This document shows, in pieces, positions 6,309 to 8,659 of a stretch of DNA of 8,659 bases. Every line of letters starts with the position of its first letter. The first letter of the stretch is position 1. This stretch comes from Minisyncoccota bacterium. Its GTDB lineage: Bacteria; Patescibacteriota; Minisyncoccia; Phycocordibacterales; UBA9973. The position numbers and the translations under genes are program-made. The notes under the pieces were generated by a model that saw only the letters and a list, made by a program, of their open reading frames with translations, had not been told where the DNA came from and did no database searches. The stretch is taken from NCBI GenBank assembly GCA_017984185.1, contig JAGNZX010000017.1, positions 1 through 8,659 of the forward strand, read 5' to 3'.

Positions 6309-7760
6309 TTAATTAAGAGCTTCTTTTAATAATTTGATAACGATTTGTGGGTTGGCGGAACCATTTGATTCTTTTATGATTTTACCGACGAGTGACATGA
6401 TGGCATTTTCTTTTCCAGATTTGTAAGTAGCCACGACTTCCGGGTTGGCCTCGATAGTCTTTTGCACTATTTCTTTGAGCGCGCCTTCGTCGTTACTCTG
6501 AAGTAGATTTTTCTCAGTAGCGATCTTCAGTGGCGATTCATTGGTGACGACAATCATCGCTAAAATATCTTTAGCTCCACGAGAGGAAATCTTATTTTCA
6601 CCAACCAAATTTATAAGTTCAGCAAAATTTTCTGCACTTGGGATTTTTGTTTCACTATTTGATTTTTTTAGTCCGATAAAATCGGTGACGATATAATTCG
6701 AAGCGGTTTTCACTTTGTTCTTATCACCCAAAATTTTCGCTACTTCTTCAAACCAAGTTCCGAGCTCGGCGTCGTTTATATATACCTCGATATCTTCATC
6801 CTTGATCCCAAAATCGTTTTTATACCGTGCACGCTTGGCTTCAGGCAATTCCATCAAATCGGCCTTGATTTTTACTAAATCAAAGGCTTCGTGGAGTTTT
6901 AACTTTGGTAGGTCTGGGTCTGGGAAATATCGGTAGTCCTGGCTACTCTCCTTTTTACGCTGAGAAAAAGTCTTTTGTTTGCCTTCATCCCAACCACGAG
7001 TCTCTTGGACTATCTCATTTTCTTTACCATCAGCCCAGAGTTCAATCATGCGGTCGGTCTCATATTTGATAGCTCGCTCGACACTGCGGAAAGAATTTAT
7101 ATTTTTCACTTCCACCTTGGTGCCGAGTTTATCTTTTTCTTTGGTAACTGAAATATTCACTTCCACTCGCATCTCACCTTTTTCCATGTTGGCCTTGGAC
7201 ACACCCAAATACCAAAGCACGAGTTGAAACTCTTTGGCAAACTTTGTCGCCGCTTTGGCGGTCTCTTCAGCGCTGTCATATGTATGAGCTTCGGTGACGA
7301 GCTCCATCAGTGGCACACCAGCACGATTGAAATCAATCAGGGAAAAACCAGCCCCAGATTCACCAGCATCTCCGGTGAAATGTTTGTTATTAGCGGTATC
7401 TTCTTCGAGGTGGATGCGAGTGATATCCATCTGAGCTAATCGCCCACCAGAAACTACAGGATATTTATATTGAGAAATCTGATAACCTTTTGGGATGTCT
7501 GGATAGAAATAGTTCTTTCGGTCAAATTCTGAAAAGTCCGCAATAGTTCCATCGAGAGCCAAACCGACTTTGATGACATTCTCAAGAGCTTTTTTATTAA
7601 TGACTGGCAAAGCTCCAGGGTGAGCCATACAAACTGGGCAAATATTTACGTTTGGTTTTTCTTCGTCCGGATCATTCTTGCAAGCACAAAACATCTTGGT
7701 CTTTGTTGCCAATTCCGCGTGTATCTCGAGTCCAACTGTAAAATAAAATTTTGAATCCAT
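6309..7760 (-). CDS. gatB: Aspartyl/glutamyl-tRNA(Asn/Gln) amidotransferase subunit B
   Basis: GatB is the tRNA-binding kinase/transamidase subunit of GatCAB. The complex turns misacylated Glu-tRNA(Gln) and/or Asp-tRNA(Asn) into the correct amide forms, with ammonia supplied by GatA. At 483 residues it is full length. The amino-terminal catalytic cradle has VGLEIHAEL (9-17), four zinc-type cysteines C25, C27, C41 and C44, DRKNYFYPDIPKGYQISQY (80-98), HLEEDTAN (117-124), DFNRAGVPLMELVTE (143-157), a variant of the M-E-K-G-x-M-R motif (192-198), KVEVKNINSFR (215-225) and DYRYFPDPDLP (275-285). The carboxy-terminal YqeY-like tRNA-binding tail ends with SANPQIVIKLLKEALN. The zinc-site region reads CPVCMAHPGALPV, where many bacteria have CPVCLGxPGxLPV. 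gatA and gatC are not in the window. The aldolase gene follows after five bases, so the two are probably co-transcribed. Confidence 0.97.
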   Translation of the reverse strand: MDSKFYFTVGLEIHAELATKTKMFCACKNDPDEEKPNVNICPVCMAHPGALPVINKKALENVIKVGLALDGTIADFSEFDRKNYFYPDIPKGYQISQYKYPVVSGGRLAQMDITRIHLEEDTANNKHFTGDAGESGAGFSLIDFNRAGVPLMELVTEAHTYDSAEETAKAATKFAKEFQLVLWYLGVSKANMEKGEMRVEVNISVTKEKDKLGTKVEVKNINSFRSVERAIKYETDRMIELWADGKENEIVQETRGWDEGKQKTFSQRKKESSQDYRYFPDPDLPKLKLHEAFDLVKIKADLMELPEAKRARYKNDFGIKDEDIEVYINDAELGTWFEEVAKILGDKNKVKTASNYIVTDFIGLKKSNSETKIPSAENFAELINLVGENKISSRGAKDILAMIVVTNESPLKIATEKNLLQSNDEGALKEIVQKTIEANPEVVATYKSGKENAIMSLVGKIIKESNGSANPQIVIKLLKEALN

Positions 7761-7782
7761 AATATTCTATGATTGTAACAAT
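7761..7782 (-). promoter_or_regulatory. Candidate extended -10 promoter of gatB
   Basis: Read on the minus strand there is TGT followed by TACAAT (-10 at 7772-7777), five of six bases matching consensus and carrying the TGn extension. Eleven bases separate it from the gatB ATG, so the predicted mRNA leader would be only about four or five bases. The -10 forms half of a perfect palindrome, ATTGT-A-ACAAT, at 7772-7782. No clear -35 box is visible. A second -10-like hexamer, TAGAAT (7764-7769), lies too close to the start to serve. Confidence 0.45.
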
Positions 7783-7808
7783 TACCGGCTGAAAAGTCTA
7801 AACCACTT

Positions 7809-8495
7809 TTAATGCAAAATCTCGCGGACGATTTTGCCATCTTCTAGATAGACTATGCGGTCGCAGAACTTGGCATATTCTTCTTCGTGGGTGACCATGA
7901 CGATGGTCTGCCCTTTGTCGTGCAAATCTTGGAAAAGTTTAATGACGGATTGGCCCGACACAGTGTCGAGGTTCGCAGTCGGTTCATCTGCAAACAAAAT
8001 CTTTGGCTCGTGGGCCATGGCTCGGGCTATGGAGACACGTTGTTGTTCTCCACCAGAGAGCTGGCTCGGCTTGTTCATTGTTCGATTTGGTAAATCGACT
8101 CGCTCTAAAATTTTGCGAGAAATTTCTTCCGCTTCCGGACGATCCAAGCCCTTCATTAAGAGTGGAATCATGACATTTTCTAGCGCTGTTAGTTCAGGAA
8201 TCAAAGCGTAATCTTGGAAAACATAACCGAGCTCGGAGAGGCGCAAGTCAGTTCTCTCTTGAGTAGAGAGATTTTCAGTGTTTACGCCATCGATAATAAT
8301 CTCACCAGAAGTCGGGTGGTCGAGTAAGCCGATTTGATACATGAGAGTAGATTTTCCAGCTCCAGACTTTCCCATGATGCCCAAAAATTCTCCGGCTTTT
8401 ACTTCGAGATCTACCCCGCGCAAGACTTTTGTCTCGACATCTTTGGTCTTGTAAATTTTTTCTAAATTTTTAATTGTAATTATATTTTCTTTCAT
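7809..8495 (-). CDS. ABC transporter ATP-binding protein, LolD/MacB family
   Basis: This 228-residue cytoplasmic ATPase would power the permease encoded just upstream. All the nucleotide-binding motifs are intact: Walker A GKSGAGKST (residues 42-50), Q-loop with Q94 in YVFQDYALIPELTALENV, signature LSGGEQQR (146-153), Walker B ILFADEPT (166-173), D-loop NLD (175-177) and switch histidine H203 in VTHEEEYA. The L-x-x-L-T-x-x-E-N-V segment after the Q-loop and the total length match the LolD/MacB/FtsE class. I place the start at the ATG at 8493-8495. An ATG at 8520-8522 would add nine residues and run back over the permease stop, and the family begins around the I-x-x-x-N-L-x-K-x-Y segment. The preceding GGGA, ten bases before the start, is at best a weak ribosome site, so translational coupling to the permease is likely. 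The substrate is unknown. Confidence 0.95.
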   Translation of the reverse strand: MKENIITIKNLEKIYKTKDVETKVLRGVDLEVKAGEFLGIMGKSGAGKSTLMYQIGLLDHPTSGEIIIDGVNTENLSTQERTDLRLSELGYVFQDYALIPELTALENVMIPLLMKGLDRPEAEEISRKILERVDLPNRTMNKPSQLSGGEQQRVSIARAMAHEPKILFADEPTANLDTVSGQSVIKLFQDLHDKGQTIVMVTHEEEYAKFCDRIVYLEDGKIVREILH

Positions 8496-8499
8496 ATGT

Positions 8500-8659
8500 T
8501 TATCGTCCCAAAATACTATCAAGTGTGTTTTGCTTCACGATTTGTCTAGCCGGAATATATCCCGCAATCAAAGTCACGAAAAGCAACAGCCCGAATTTAA
8601 ACATAGTCTCGTTCACCGGAGCCACCAAAATTCCATCCGAGAATGGAAAGTTTAATGGG
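8500..8659 (-). CDS. ABC transporter permease, MacB/FtsX type, C-terminal fragment
   Basis: Only the last 52 codons lie in the window; the gene continues past the right edge. I translated the reverse complement by hand, ending in TAA at 8500-8502. The fragment has a short extracytoplasmic stretch, then one hydrophobic membrane span (about residues 20-36, containing FGLLLFVTLIAGY), then a basic cytoplasmic tail, PARQIVKQNTLDSILGR. A last membrane span followed by a PAR...P/T-x-x-x-L-R-like tail is typical of the FtsX/MacB permease family. The ATPase gene starts four bases after the stop, so the two surely form one transporter and one transcript. Such pairs export or extract lipoproteins, peptides or drugs, and the substrate cannot be read from this piece. 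Membership of the family is fairly sure; the specific function is unknown. Confidence 0.85.
   Translation of the reverse strand, partial: PLNFPFSDGILVAPVNETMFKFGLLLFVTLIAGYIPARQIVKQNTLDSILGR

Noticed and set aside
7792..7810. Hairpin AAAAGT/ACTTTT at the end of the ABC ATPase gene
   Set aside because: Six mostly A-T pairs, overlapping the stop codon and not followed by a U-run; not a convincing terminator.
8493..8522. An upstream start of the ABC ATPase at 8520-8522
   Set aside because: It would overlap the end of the permease and add nine residues (MIVFWDDKH) that are not family-like; the ATG at 8493-8495, four bases after the permease stop, is the usual operon arrangement.

Overview
This is a compact, gene-dense bacterial window with no gap over about 110 bases. 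Every gene I can support reads on the minus strand, so transcription runs from right to left. There are eight complete genes and one gene cut by the right edge. By eye the G+C content is near 40%. The short intergenic gaps, a release factor and other proteins with trimmed ends, and the GatB, bL25 and coiled-coil transglycosylase sequences resemble Candidatus Patescibacteria (Candidate Phyla Radiation), most likely the Parcubacteria group. That placement rests on sequence resemblance only; no database search was possible.

In order of transcription: the C-terminal end of a MacB/FtsX-type ABC permease (8500-8659) is followed after 4 bases by its LolD/MacB-type ATPase (7809-8495). Next come gatB (6309-7760), the B subunit of the tRNA-dependent amidotransferase, and after 5 bases a class I fructose-bisphosphate aldolase (5305-6303). 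A GlcD/YdiJ-type FAD-linked oxidoreductase (3568-5268), ribosomal protein bL25 (2852-3517), a secreted coiled-coil lytic transglycosylase (1446-2819), ribosomal protein bL31 (1177-1398) and peptide chain release factor 1 (prfA, 94-1065) follow. The content is mostly housekeeping: translation (gatB, bL25, bL31, RF1), central carbon metabolism (aldolase, oxidoreductase) and envelope (ABC exporter, transglycosylase). I see no phage, insertion sequence, CRISPR array, tRNA or defence gene.

Two non-coding signals stand out. First, several genes that follow a gap of about 30-50 bases have a TATAAT-like -10 box a short, fixed distance (7 or 11 bases) before the start codon, and no start has a convincing Shine-Dalgarno sequence. 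The genes lying 4-5 bases behind a neighbour lack the box. This suggests that much of the window is transcribed as leaderless or nearly leaderless mRNAs. Second, the rpmE-prfA gap is almost filled by a 98-base element bounded by 23-base inverted repeats, whose inner part can also fold. Its prfA-side arm ends six bases before the prfA start codon, so it could be a structured leader controlling RF1 synthesis or a small mobile palindromic element.

I do not see an obvious new multi-gene system. The leaderless promoter architecture and the rpmE-prfA hairpin are the most worthwhile leads.
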